DNA of 64,000 nt from Harmonia axyridis (taxonomy: Eukaryota; Arthropoda; Insecta; Coleoptera; Coccinellidae), in the NCBI RefSeq assembly GCF_914767665.1, contig NC_059505.1:39243506-39307505 (forward strand), in the 5' to 3' direction. The position numbers were made by a program, and so were the translations under genes. Positions 25,626 to 36,330 of the stretch are shown here, one piece after another; position 1 is the first letter of the stretch; the number at the start of each line of letters is the position of its first letter. Below the pieces are notes generated by a model that was given only the letters and a program-made list of their open reading frames with translations, did no database searches and had not been told where the DNA came from.

Positions 25626-25685
25626 ATAGTTTTGTTAACCTGCGTTGTGATACAGTTTGAGGTTTTGTTATTAAGTTATTTTACT

Positions 25686-25691
25686 AATAAA
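25686..25691 (+). terminator. probable ITFG1 polyadenylation signal
   Basis: AATAAA 60 bases past the ITFG1 stop, followed by a T-rich stretch (ttttattgtaatatt). Confidence 0.55.
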
Positions 25692-26382
25692 TTTTATTGT
25701 AATATTAAGTTGAATTTTATGTTTCATTTTTTCGTTAGTGTCGAATTATTTCCAGGAAGGTGGAGTTTACCTTGCGGCATCAACTCTTTGAATTTAACAA
25801 TAGATGGCATCAGATATAATTGCAACATTTTATTTAAATTCAATCACTGTACCAGCGACTTAAATCTTTTTTATATCTAGTTCAGGCGGTACCTTATTGG
25901 AAGAAAATGAAGTTTCATATCATTGTTAATTGGATGGACATTTTCTTTCAGGATATTCCTGATTAAAGTAACATAAGCGTTTCATTAACGTATGCGCAGG
26001 ATGATATTTTAGAGTTGGCAGCACTGTTTCCGGTTGCGTAAATAGATTAGCGAAACATCGCGGTGCCTCGGAAATTCCGACGTTCATTTTAATCTCGTAA
26101 GATACCTGGTAAGCACTATTCGAATATTTGCAATTCTTACCAGAAACTCTGATATAAAAATTTAATCTTCCTTCGATCTGAAATACCGCGTAAATCGAAT
26201 TTAAGTGATTTACCAAGCGCAGGGTCAACATATTTGGTTTATTATTTGCAGTAATAAAACATTTGGTTCAAGATGGAGGAAGGAGGGACGCTCCTCGATT
26301 TATCACATGTTTGTGAAGTCTTTTCTCATTGTAAGTTATAGTTTCACTTTTTAATCAAGTTTTCCTCACAATTTATTCTGAA

Positions 26383-26458
26383 AAAATGATGATTTTGGCG
26401 GCTCCCTCTGCTGAGGTTACCCATTTTAAAAATATGCTGAGAATCGCCTACTGATTAT
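26383..26458 (+). ncRNA. C/D-box snoRNA, copy 1 (predicted 18S Gm436-type guide)
   Basis: C box ATGATGA at 26386-26392, D' box CTGA at 26411-26414 and D box CTGA at 26451-26454. The 10 nt GGCTCCCTCT that end one base before the D' box are complementary to AGAGGGAGCC of eukaryotic 18S rRNA (in the conserved stretch before CTGAGAAACGG). By the D'+5 rule the target is the G corresponding to human 18S Gm436, the site I associate with vertebrate SNORD100. Position numbering is from memory, cross-checked against the spacing to Cm462 and Am468. No target was recognised for the D-box guide (GAATCGCCTA). Confidence 0.85.
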
Positions 26459-26645
26459 GAGAAATGTTCAATTCTTGTTGGATAACTCATATTTGACTTA
26501 TTTGTTGGAGAAAATAACGATTGTGGTAAAATTTTATATTTTTCAGTTGGATACTATGTTCAGCATAATTCACATGCGCATGAAATGAAGAAATCGCACA
26601 AATGTGAGTATAGATTACATTGTTTTTATTATGATTAATTCAAAC

Positions 26646-26721
26646 TCAATGATGATTTTGGCGGCTCCCTCTGCTGAGGTTACCCATTTTAAAAATATGC
26701 TGAGAATCGCCTACTGATTAT
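26646..26721 (+). ncRNA. C/D-box snoRNA, copy 2
   Basis: C box ATGATGA at 26649-26655 and D box CTGA at 26714-26717; the snoRNA body is identical to copy 1, including the D' guide GGCTCCCTCTG. It lies in intron 2 of the host gene, one duplication unit (263 bp) downstream of copy 1. Confidence 0.85.
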
Positions 26722-26908
26722 GAGAAATGTTCAATTCTTATGGGATAACTCATATTTGACTTATTTGTTGGAGAAAATAACGATTGTGGTAAAATTTTAT
26801 ATTTTTCAGTTGGATACTATGTTCAGCATAATTCACATGCGCATGAAATGAAGAAATCGCACAAATGTGAGTATAGATTACATTGTTTTTATTATGATTA
26901 ATTCAAAC

Positions 26909-26984
26909 ATAATGATGATTTTGGCGGCTCCCTCTGCTGAGGTTACCCATTTCAAAAATATGCTGAAAATCGCCTCCTGACCTG
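26909..26984 (+). ncRNA. C/D-box snoRNA, copy 3
   Basis: C box ATGATGA at 26912-26918, D' box at 26937-26940 and D box CTGA at 26977-26980. The D' guide is unchanged, but the region ahead of the D box differs (GAAAATCGCCTC against GAGAATCGCCTA in copies 1 and 2), so selection appears to hold the D' guide more tightly. Confidence 0.83.
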
Positions 26985-27156
26985 AATGACCTCATATTGC
27001 CAATCGTTAACCTTAACTATACAGGTTGTATAAGTTATTGTATTTTTTCAGTTGAATACATCAACAAATTCGAATTATGATTCAGTTCACTAATGGAGAA
27101 ATTACATAATGTGAGTATGGATTTTAATCGATGCATTTTCTATAGCTGAATTTCTC

Positions 27157-27231
27157 AAAATGATGACTTTGGCGGCTCCCTCTACTGAGGTTACCCATTT
27201 TAAAAACATGCTGAGAATCGCCACTGATGGG
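27157..27231 (+). ncRNA. C/D-box snoRNA, copy 4 (most diverged)
   Basis: C box ATGATGA at 27160-27166, D' box CTGA at 27185-27188 and D box CTGA at 27224-27227. The base next to the D' box is A rather than G and one base is missing before the D box, but the 10-nt complement to 18S rRNA (GGCTCCCTCT) is intact. Confidence 0.82.
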
Positions 27232-28263
27232 GATATTGAATTTTGGAATGATGGCTTTTGATATTATTATGATTGAGCTAACTTAACCAAAAATTGATAA
27301 TTGTGTTTAGATGAATATTTCATTCATTTTAATTACGATAAGACATTATAAATGCCATTTTTCCAATTGCGACAGTCCTTTTTCATTTATAATTGGGGAA
27401 TTTATTCACAATTTTTTATTATGACTATGTGGATCTTTTCAGTGCAGTTGGCCATAGCTATACTTGGGAGTTAAGAAATTGTACCAATCTTTCTCAACTA
27501 TCTCACTAATGAGAAATTGATATGGAAAGAAAGATCCTCTTTGTAAAGTACCTCACGCAATGAATTGGAGTTTTACTTGGGTTTATGTCAGCTTGGCGAG
27601 TGATTAAATGTGTTAATAGGTAAATATTTTCTTTAGTACCTAACTTGAATATTAAATAGGCTATTTGACAATTTTTTCAAATCCCGAATTATTCAGTGAT
27701 TCTCATTAGTACTTAAAAAAATTTCTATCAAAAATCTAAAACAATGAAATCCATGAAATGTAATTTCTCCCAACATGACATCACTTTGAGGTTTAAATTA
27801 TCAAGTGTCGTCCAATTCGATTCAATCAGTTTGGGGTTAGAATTCTATGTTATTTGAATGAACTTCCTGTAGGGAAAATTAATTAAATACTGAATGAAAA
27901 TTCAATTGACATGCTTGTGTTTACTTCAAATTGACTTGACCTAAATTTGCCCAATCCAGTTTGTTTCTTGTCGTAGGATGATGGGCTTGAATTGTTCAAG
28001 TGAAAAATAGGACAATATTTTTATTCTGTCAAATAGTCTATGTACTATCATTGTATTAAGATTAAAAAATTCTTTATATAATGATACTTTTGAGATCATT
28101 TTGTAATATTCTCTCATTTTAAGTATGCTGCTGTATGTGTATATTATTGAGTTAGAGAATTTTTTTTACAGGTGTGGAGAAAAAGGAATAAACCATTAAC
28201 AATGAACATATCTGAGAAAATGTTATGAATTTAAGAACACCTATGTATTATATGACATTTGAT

Positions 28264-28269
28264 AATAAA
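28264..28269 (+). terminator. probable polyadenylation signal of the snoRNA host gene
   Basis: AATAAA within gataataaaagttc, less than 70 bases from the oppositely oriented KLHDC10 signal, so the two transcripts converge tail to tail. Confidence 0.5.
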
Positions 28270-28332
28270 AGTTCAGACAACATTTCTACATATTTTTGTT
28301 GAAATAACAGCAATTAATACAGTATTGAAATC

Positions 28333-28338
28333 TTTATT
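28333..28338 (-). terminator. probable KLHDC10 polyadenylation signal
   Basis: AATAAA on the minus strand (tgaataaagattt), about 130 bases after the KLHDC10 stop codon. Confidence 0.55.
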
Positions 28339-28466
28339 CAGTTAATTTTACATGCCTTTACAAAAGAGCCAATTTATAAAAAAATAAAATGAGTAAATTC
28401 AATTTTCAAAAATCGCACAAATAATTTCACTAAATGCAAAAAACTAAATTTTGAATCAAAAATTCA

Positions 28467-30653
28467 CTAACCAATAAAATCTTCACATCTGTTGGGAGGT
28501 ATTCTATCGACATAGCTTTTAGGCAAGCCTGCATTCCTCAACTCCTTCGGATCGCGAAGAACAATATAAGGCTGATAAAAAAGGATCGCGTCCCAACATA
28601 TTTCACTCAGTTTTGGGATGCACAACCACGTCGAACAGATCATATCCGTTCTCAAGTGATTATTGTCCGTATCACTTAATATCCCCCCGAAAATGTATAA
28701 TTTTCCATCTGGTGTGGTGGAAGTGGCATGGAAATAGAGTTCTCTCGGCATTTGAAACTTAGCGAAATAAGTCCACTCGAAGGTCTTCAAGTCGAGTCGC
28801 CACAGATCCTTGAAAATCTGCTCTCCATCAGTTCCACCGGTTATAAAAACCTGTTTTAGCCCATTAAGAGTTATTAGATTGGCGCCGTGGTATTTTCTAG
28901 GTTCAGGCCAACCTTTAACAAAAAGCAAGTTGATATCAGAGCACTTCTACAGATAAATGATTTTGAAATAAATATCAAATTATTGTTGAAACCTCTTTCC
29001 AATATATACGTCTTCATTTGTCTGAAAATTCAAATTCGACTGACAAAAGATTATATCAACCAAAAGAAAAAAAGGAAATTATCAAAAACTGCACTATTCC
29101 ATAAAACAGCTGATAAATCGAAAGAATTGAGACTGATTGTTGATTTGCAATCAGCAAGGAAAGCCACGGCTTATCTTTTACTCTTCTGTGAAACGAAATA
29201 TGCAATCACCATTTATTTAAATAACATTCTCGGAAAATGTATTTTATCTTTGTGTTGATAGTTGGTGTTGACCTTTAAACACAGAAAAAATTAAATCAGA
29301 ATATAAAAAAAAAACTCAATATTTCAGAAACAATTAATTGGACTTGGATGAAATTTTATTTGAATATGTAAAATAGTTAAGCGATTCTCCATGCCAAATT
29401 CTAGGAAGTCGCATCATCTGAACCCCTCATCTAGTTGAATGTACCCTCATAAGCTCCCGATTCCAAATCCTTTCTTTCCTTCAATTTTTATTGAGAGATA
29501 TTGTAAAAAAAAAGAAAAAATTTGCTAGTCCTACCATAACGCCTGTCCCCAATCGTCCTGTTGGTTGTCCAACGTTGTTTAGTCAAACTAAAGGTGGGTA
29601 CATTTTCTAATTCAAATGTTAGCCATTGAGTGCCACCTCCAAATACAAAAATATTATCACCGTCGAAAGCTACTTCATGTCTATATCTTCCTGTGGGTTC
29701 ATCACGACGTCCCACTAATCGTCCCCTACTTTCTCTACTTGAATAAACTTCTGTCCATTCATAGGTACATAAATTCAATCTAAAATTTTGAAATGATGTA
29801 GATAAAATTGATGAAAATTAACTTGTAAATCACTAACAAGTAAAATTTAAGCACAAAACAATTGATTCTTAAGGATAGTTTATCAACCCTAATAACAATT
29901 TTTTTTACCTATGTATATCACAAGTATATGAAGTTCCTGTTGTTCCTCCTATAGTGTATAAATAGTCATTATGGTATATAATAGCTTGTCCATACATTGG
30001 TGGAGGTAAGTCTCCTGAGGTTTTGATTTTCATCATTCTAGGTAGTTCATCCCTAATATTGCATACATGCAATTGGTTGCTACATTTGAAACCAAATGGT
30101 GAACCAGTACCACCATAAACCTAAAACAAGTATAGTAACATAGTATATATATAATACGCTAGTAGATGAAGTAATATATGGCTTTGTTCTTAGTTGGTGG
30201 TGGATTCTAACATCATACCATTAGTAAATTTCCTTGCAACACTAATGCATTAGAGACTGCTTCTTCAGGTAAAGTAGCATTATTGTAATATCGATGCCAT
30301 GTTCTGGAAGCAAAATTGAATCTCCACATTTCCTGAAACAAAGGAAAGGCACGCTGGAGCCAATAATCTTGTTCCATGTCCACCATTTCAGGTGCCATCA
30401 TTGGATTGAATCCACCAATGCAGTAAAAATTAGAAGAGTCAGCTCCGATCCTATGACCACTTCTTGGTTGAGGGTATAACAAGTTCATCATTTTACACCC
30501 ATGAAAAGTCTCTATTGTTTCAAATTTATAAGGCCGAAAAGCATATTTTTTTATTCTCTTCTTCGATTCTTGTTCCTTTTTGTACATTTTCCCAAATACA
30601 AGCATTACTTGTACCAGGGTAAATACAACATAGCAAATTATTTTTCGGTACAT
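28467..30653 (-). CDS. KLHDC10: Kelch domain-containing protein 10 (KLHDC10/Slim)
   Basis: Four exons on the minus strand: 30219-30653, 29909-30120, 29535-29779 and 28467-28912 (1338 nt, 445 aa). Introns are GT-AG and phases close. It reads as six Kelch blades: PRSGHRIGADSSNFYCIGGF, then VYGGTGSPFGFKCSNQLHVC, MYGQAIIYHNDYLYTIGGTT, GRYRHEVAFDGDNIFVFGGG, HGANLITLNGLKQVFITGGT and HATSTTPDGKLYIFGG, ending in a C-terminal region after the propeller (LCIPKLSEICWDAILFYQP) typical of KLHDC10. Known role: substrate receptor of a Cullin-2 RING ubiquitin ligase; the fly homolog Slim acts in ASK1 stress signalling and KLHDC10 recognises C-terminal (Ala-tail) degrons. Odd: the N-terminus as modelled (MYRKIICYVVFTLVQVMLVF) is hydrophobic, whereas the family is cytosolic; a second Met at residue 23 would avoid it. 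The last exon could in principle continue, because gttagt overlaps the stop codon. Confidence 0.94.
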
Positions 30654-31315
30654 TCATGATACGATTTCTGGACTGTTTGAAAGAAAGTTGGCATCATAAT
30701 AATTTGAAATTTCTCAAGAACCTGTTTTTAGCATCAAGGACCACCGAAATAGGGGTAGGGGGAGTTTTATTAAATGTCAAATATTAATTGTTACCACAGA
30801 AGTCAAGTTTTAAAGGCTTGTTCAGACTCTATCAATGTTTTAGACAACTAAGGAGTAATTTAATAATTAAATGTGTATGAACGCAATTCATTTAGTTTAG
30901 TTGAGATACGTTTAGTTACTAAATTATTCATTATATATAGTTATCTAAATTACTAGCAAAGTCTGAACTAGCCTTCAGTCTCAGAAAATTTTTGAGAACT
31001 CGTTTCTTTTATAGATGGCCATTTCGATTTTTGACACGATTTATGTAATGTGGAGCTACTCGAAATGATGTTTTTCTGATAATTTCAAAACAAGCAATTC
31101 GATTGAAATAAAATTTTGTATTTAGATGTCTAATGATTATTTCAATCAGATCACATCATCTGAACCATAGAAAATAAAAACCAACTACCAACGGTACTTT
31201 TTTATGTATTATGTTAGTCACACAGTTCCATCCTTGTGCGAATGGCTGAGTCCTAGCACATAGTAAAGGATATAAGAAGAAGAAGAACAGTTCCATCCTT
31301 CATAATCAAACTTAT
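30654..31315. other. intergenic spacer with old repeat fragment
   Basis: It should hold the KLHDC10 promoter and the 3' UTR of the protease gene. The stretch 31021-31150 resembles 9718-9840 (shared 'aatttcaaaac' and 'caattcgattga' blocks), an unnamed dispersed repeat. No gene seen. Confidence 0.4.
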
Positions 31316-34300
31316 TCAAGGCTCTAGATTGTTCAATATCCATTTCATATAGAAAACCACATTAGTGTAAACCCCAGGCATCCCTAAGGTTCCACAGCTA
31401 ACAGGACCAAAAGAGATGATACCGTACTGAGTGTATCTTGGCATATTTCCGATATACATTTTTGATGTAAGTGGTCCTCCACTGTCGCCACCACACGAAT
31501 CTTCTTCTTTTCCTCCTGCACACAAATGCTTCGAATTCAAATTGAAATTGGCGTAGAGCTTTTGGCATAGTGACAACGGTAACATGGGTACTTCTGCTTT
31601 CATCAAAAACCGACTCCTTTCTCCTGTAATCGAATCGTTTACAGTAGATATACCTATTCATATAAACTGAACTCTGTTGGCTATTAGTAAGATGTCTAAA
31701 AGAGTGGAATGTCCATTTACTCTTGAAAAACCTTAAGATTAAAGTGGCGATTTTCGAAGCCTTCTTGAATTTTAATGATATTGATATGAGTATTTATTTC
31801 CCTTTATTTCCGCAACGTTTTTTATGTCGCTCACATCGTCTTTCTGTCAATGTCGTCTTGAGGTTAAATCAATATATCAAATTAATATGATATGAAAAAT
31901 AATTTAGAATATAAAATATTCTATGTTCTAAGGAAAAATCTGATACACAACATTTGGCAGAACAAATGAAAATTTCGAAACGATGGCGTTGATTGATCTT
32001 CTTTAAGAGAAAAAAGAAAAGATCAATTGCCTAAATTCCCTCTACCGAGCCTAAATTATCTTGAATAAAATATAATTAGTGAACAAACTAATATTCAATA
32101 AAGATTAAATTCAAGAATATCGAATTGAATGGGTTCAGTTCTCTGGTCTAACTCTATGTTACATATTAATTTGCATGATTTCAAGTGTTAAAATCTTTCT
32201 ATTTGATCAAAATCAGAATTTGTAATGATGCAGGTATGCTGTCATCCGAAATGAACTTCAAAGTAAGTAAAAAACGTGCCTATATATTCTAAAAAAGTTT
32301 TTCTTTCAGGTCAGGAAGAAATTTTTGACGAAATGATAAGTAGCACTTAATTCATTCTTACCTGTTTTGTTGGATCCCCAACCAGAGATTATGAACATCT
32401 CGTGTTGAAAATTCTTATTTCCTTCCAAAGGAAGACAAATTGGCCGAACATTTACTGAAAATGAATTTAATTCAGAAACTTCTCGTATTTCGTTTTCTAT
32501 GCCTCACCGCGAGAGATGTCAGCTTTACCAGAGAGTCTTATTAGAGCTATATCGTTGATATGATCAGATTTTTGATCAAAACTGGAAGGTATAACGATAG
32601 TGTCTATATAAAAATCCTGAGATGGAGGATTGCAGTAATAGGTAAGTTGATCACAATCTTCATTCGATAAAATGTCGTACTCTCCCAGACGTACTCCACT
32701 GAAAACCGATATTGATTTTGTTTGTTTACCTATAATAGTTGAGTAATTTTTACTTACATTAATGTCTTGAGCACGCAATGGGCAGCGCTTAGTACATATC
32801 TCTCCGATATTAAGGAGCCTCCGCAGAAAAACTCTATTGTTTCAGCTGAAACATTCCTTATTTCATACAAAGCAACATGAAGAGTAAAGACATCCTATTT
32901 TTGTGATCTTATAATTCAAAATTTTCAAATTGGGTTCGATGAACTGATGAAGAACTCAAGGTTAAAAGCAATTCTGTCTGTCCGTCCGCCCGTGTGACAA
33001 ATAACTCTTGATAATGTGCTGGTCAATGTTCCTGCAATGAAATCCTATTTTTTCGAAAACTGAAGAAATAACCATACCTTGAAAATTCAAAGTTTATAGG
33101 TCTTTCCGTTCGAGAGTTATCATGTTTACGGACGGACACAATTGCATTTTACCACTTAGTCTTCATCAATGACATCGTGGACGGAGTGTTTGATTTAAGA
33201 GTGCTCAAAAATACAGATCTTTCCAGCTCTCTTCCGATATACTAGGTGTTCCTAAATGGAAGGTACAAAGGATAATTTTGAGAAAAAAAAGTCCAATGAA
33301 CATGGGTTCGCAAATGCTTTGTTTTAGAGATACGGGGTGTCTCTTGTAGTCCCACTTTTTTGTGATAGAATTTTTATTAATCTTCACTACAGATGGGATA
33401 AATAAGAACCAAAACTTATAGTTCATTTATTCATCACAGCTTTCTAACTAGATCTTTATAATAATTTGTATTTTTCTGAGGATTAGTAGAGAATTCTTTG
33501 AATGTTTTCTCGAAATCAGTAGCAGATACGACAAACCTACAAGAAACCAAAAAGTGTAGTGCCAATATCTCTTTTTACATTTTTCTAAACTAACAGTAGT
33601 CCACCAAAAAATAGTTCTGGAGTAAAGAAGCGGGTACTGTCCCAGAAAAAATATCACTCTGTAGATTTGCATTCAAAATTAACATATCACACGATGACAT
33701 CTTTAAATTGGAATATCTTCGCCAAATTTAGGTGAAATATCTTGTTGAGGGAAGATGCTATGGGAAAAATGTCGAAAAAAAATCAAACTTTAACACCCTC
33801 TATCTCGAAAACAAAGCGTTTGCGGAGCCATATTTATAAGATGTTTTTTCTTGAAATGATCCGAGAAATCTTGGTAAAAATATTCTCACGCTTAGAATTC
33901 TTGAAAATTTTGTGGTTATAGTAAGAACTGATTGAAAAAACTTATATTTATCACGATTAAAAATAAAATTTCCAAACCAAACCAATTTTGAAAAGACTGA
34001 AATGAAAGAGTCAAATTTGAATACAATAAAGATGACACATCGGCAACATAGCGACTTGCCTAAGATGCATAGAAAACCTGGTGATTTTTCAGATTTATAC
34101 CTACTTGATTTCGAGAGACCGCGTCTGTTTCAGATGGCGCATAAATCGTTCATATTTGACATTTCTCTCGATTCTCGGCTCTCACGATCTTTAAGTATAG
34201 AACAATTATGTTTTATATTCTATGCTCCTAACGATTTTGTATACTCTATCATTATATTCCATTCATTTCATTAAAAATTCGATAGGAGCTGAATTGAAAT

Positions 34301-34939
34301 TTATTGTGAAAGATTGCTGTGTCTAAAATCAGCATTTCATTTTAAAACTGCCCCAGGCAGATAGCGGGAATTTGAAAACTTCTGAAGAGCGCCACCTTAC
34401 AGAACTCTGGTTAGGCAGAACATCAAAGCACTATCTCAAAAAGTCTGAAACAAAATCGAATCAGTGCACACACCAGGTTTTCTATGCCTCTTAGATTTGC
34501 CCCAGATTTGTGAATGTGTCAAGCAGTGACAAGAATTATTTGGTTGATGTTAAAATCTCATTAGGTATGACGTCATGCTATCGCTAAAATGAATACCCCA
34601 TAGCAGTATTTCTTTGCCCACCTGTCTGATAGAATAGCAGAGCCATCCAAGGCGCTTCGTTGATGCGAGACGTCTCCCCATTGGCTATGCGAAAACCCCA
34701 AGGTATCCCACACTGATCCATGGGTAATAAATGTAGGTTTCTGTGGTTTCTCAAAGTCGCATCGGTCAGGGATTTTCGGGAGCAACAAACCGCTGGATTG
34801 GCAACACTGAAACCGCATTGTCTTCTCCTGACTTCCCCGATGATGATATGTTGGGGAATTGTGGGATTCTGTAGGAGTCCTACGAAATACGGACATTGGA
34901 AAACGTCCCTGCATTCTGCATAGGGGGTACACGAGTGGT
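31316..34939 (-). CDS. CLIP-domain trypsin-like serine protease (first exon missing)
   Basis: Five exons on the minus strand: 34622-34939, 32758-32845, 32508-32698, 32362-32454 and 31316-31623 (998 nt; 332 residues plus stop once one base from an upstream exon is added). A six-Cys CLIP domain (HSCTPYAECRDVFQC, RRRQC, VCC) leads through a linker to a Cys and an activation site GFR-IANGE. The catalytic triad is complete: His in VLSAAHC, Asp in HINDIALIRL, Ser in SCGGDSGGPL, with Asp six residues before the Ser (EDSC), predicting cleavage after Arg/Lys. Family role: extracellular zymogens in insect haemolymph cascades (prophenoloxidase activation, Toll). The start and signal peptide must lie on an upstream exon that I could not identify, perhaps beyond the mariner at 35078-36330. 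The 1.8-kb intron after the CLIP exon is filled by repeats. Which CLIP subfamily cannot be said. Confidence 0.93.
33238..33880. repeat. non-coding interspersed repeat, copy 2 (with 10475-11144)
   Basis: Starts 'aggtgttcctaaatggaagg' and matches 10475-11144 over most of its length. Its right part (CCCTCTATCTCGAAAACAAAGCG, 'tgaaatgatccga') is an imperfect inverted complement of its left part ('cgcaaatgctttgttttagagatacggggtg'), giving sub-terminal inverted repeats. It lies in an intron of the CLIP protease gene. Confidence 0.6.
34053..34506. repeat. MITE-like element with 'gcatagaaaacctggtg' inverted ends
   Basis: GCATAGAAAACCTGGTG occurs at about 34067-34083 and inverted at 34471-34487, each flanked outward by a similar CTAAGA/TCTTAG block. 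A third, isolated copy occurs at about 34990-35007 just upstream of the CLIP exon. This suggests a small terminal-inverted-repeat element plus a solo end. Boundaries approximate. Confidence 0.5.
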
Positions 34940-35077
34940 CTGAGTAAAAAACGTACTTCACTTCAGGAAGCTGATAATTTCAAGTGAGGTGCATAGAAAA
35001 CCTGGTGTGGGGGCATTACTTTAGTTGCTAGTTCTTTAAAATTTCGCTTTATTTCGATGTGGTAGCGCTGCTAACTA

Positions 35078-36330
35078 TTAGGCCAATAGAAAATTCCCCG
35101 GTCTGATGCACAGATGGCGGTGCTAGTATTAAATCCATATGATTTTCAGTTAGTACCAACCTTCAAACGATACGTGTCAAAATTTGACAGCAGTCCGACC
35201 ATTAGTTTGTCAGATATTGCTTTATGAATGGAGCTACTTTTGTTATTTGAAAAAAGATGGAAAAAAAGAATTTCGTGTGCTGATAAAATATTGCTTTTTG
35301 AAGGGAAAAATACAGTTGAAGCTAAATCTTGGCTTGATGAAGAGTTTTCGGGTCTGCACCAGGAAAATCAACCATCACTGATTGGTATGCTGAGTTTAAA
35401 CGTGGTGAAATTAGCACCGAAGACGGCGAACGCAGTGGACGCCCAAAAGAGGCTGTCACCGATGAATAAATCGAAAAAGTTCACAAAATAATTTTGAATG
35501 ACCGTAAAGTGAAGTTGATCGCGATAGCTTAATGTGTACATCATATCATTCACGAATATTTGTACATGAGAAAGCTGTGTGCAAAATGGGTGCTGCCCGA
35601 GCTCATAATCGATCAAAAGCAACAACGTGTTAATGATTCTAAGCATTGTTTGATGCTGTCCAAGTGCAATAATCCTGAATTTTTGCGTCGATATGTGACA
35701 ATGGATGAAAAATGGCTCTATCATTTCACTCCGGAGTCCAATCGACAGTCAGCTGAGTGGAGTGCACACGATGAACCGAATCCAAAGCGAAGAAAAACAC
35801 AACAGTCAGCTGGCAAGGTTATGGCAACAGTATTCTGAGATGCGCAAAGGTATAATATTCATTGATTGCTTGCAAAAGGGCAGACCAACAACAGCGATTA
35901 TATATCGTTATTGGGTCGTTTTAAGAATGAATACATTCAAAAAAAAAAAGTGCTGTTTCATCAAGAAAATGCGGGGTGTCACAAATCAATGAAAACAATG
36001 TCAAAATTGCTTGAATTTGGCTTCGAATTTCTTCTGCATCCAACGTATTCGTCAGATCTGGCCCCAGCGACATTTTCCTGTTCTCAGATCTCAAAAGAAT
36101 GCTCGCTGGAAAGAAATTTAGTGCTAATGAAGAAGTAATCGCCGAAACTGAGGCCTATTTTGAAGCGAAAGACACATTGTAAAAACTACAAAAATGGTAT
36201 CGAGAAGTTGGAAGATCGCTATAATCGCTGTATCGCCCTCGAAGGCAACTATGTTGAAAAATAAAATCGAATTTTACCAAAAAAATGTGTTTTACTATGT
36301 TAGACCGCGAACTTTTCAATTGGCCTGTTA
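35078..36330 (+). pseudogene. dead mariner (DD34D) transposon
   Basis: Inverted ends (left TTAGGCCAATAGAAAATTCC, right GGAATTTT-like ... CAATTGGCCTGTTA) lie next to TA and span about 1.25 kb, the normal size of mariner. Transposase pieces are in order on the plus strand but in several frames: the start at 35228 (MELLLLFEKRW), EFLRRYVTMDEKWLYHFTPE, QSAGKVMATVF, VLFHQENAGCHKSMKTM and HPTYSSDLAPATF, and a C-terminal LEGNYVEK-like block. Of the catalytic triad, the first Asp (MDEKW) remains, the second is Glu (HQEN for HQDN) and the third is lost (APATF for APSDF); frameshifts confirm it is inactive. Confidence 0.88.

Larger units (their letters stand above)
26230..28285 (+). ncRNA. multi-snoRNA host gene (UHG-type), short exons
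   Basis: A spliced transcript unit with tiny exons and snoRNAs in its introns. Exons inferred from splice sites: 1, up to 26330 (5' end uncertain; gtaagt follows); 2, 26547-26603; 3, 26810-26866; 4, 27052-27110; 5, 27443-27619; 6, 28172 to about 28285. Donors after exons 2-4 are all gtgagta, and acceptors are T-rich followed by cag. Each of introns 1-4 holds one C/D-box snoRNA ending about 90 (introns 1-3, approximately 70-90) nt upstream of the acceptor in the first copies, the spacing favoured for intron-encoded C/D snoRNAs; in intron 4 it is about 210 nt. Exons 2 and 3 are near-identical 57-mers. AATAAA lies at 28264-28269. A frame of 66 codons opens at ATG 26273 and runs through exons 1-4, but it matches no known protein; non-coding is favoured. 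Transcription start and exons 5-6 are the least certain parts. Confidence 0.72.

Noticed and set aside
26386..27230. CRISPR-like array from the regularly spaced 75-bp repeats
   Set aside because: The repeats have C/D-box snoRNA architecture and the spacers contain exons with splice sites; the genome is eukaryotic.
28887..29258. 123-codon plus-strand open frame
   Set aside because: It falls in the KLHDC10 intron and partly on its coding exon in the antisense direction; low-complexity Lys/Ile-rich, no homology.
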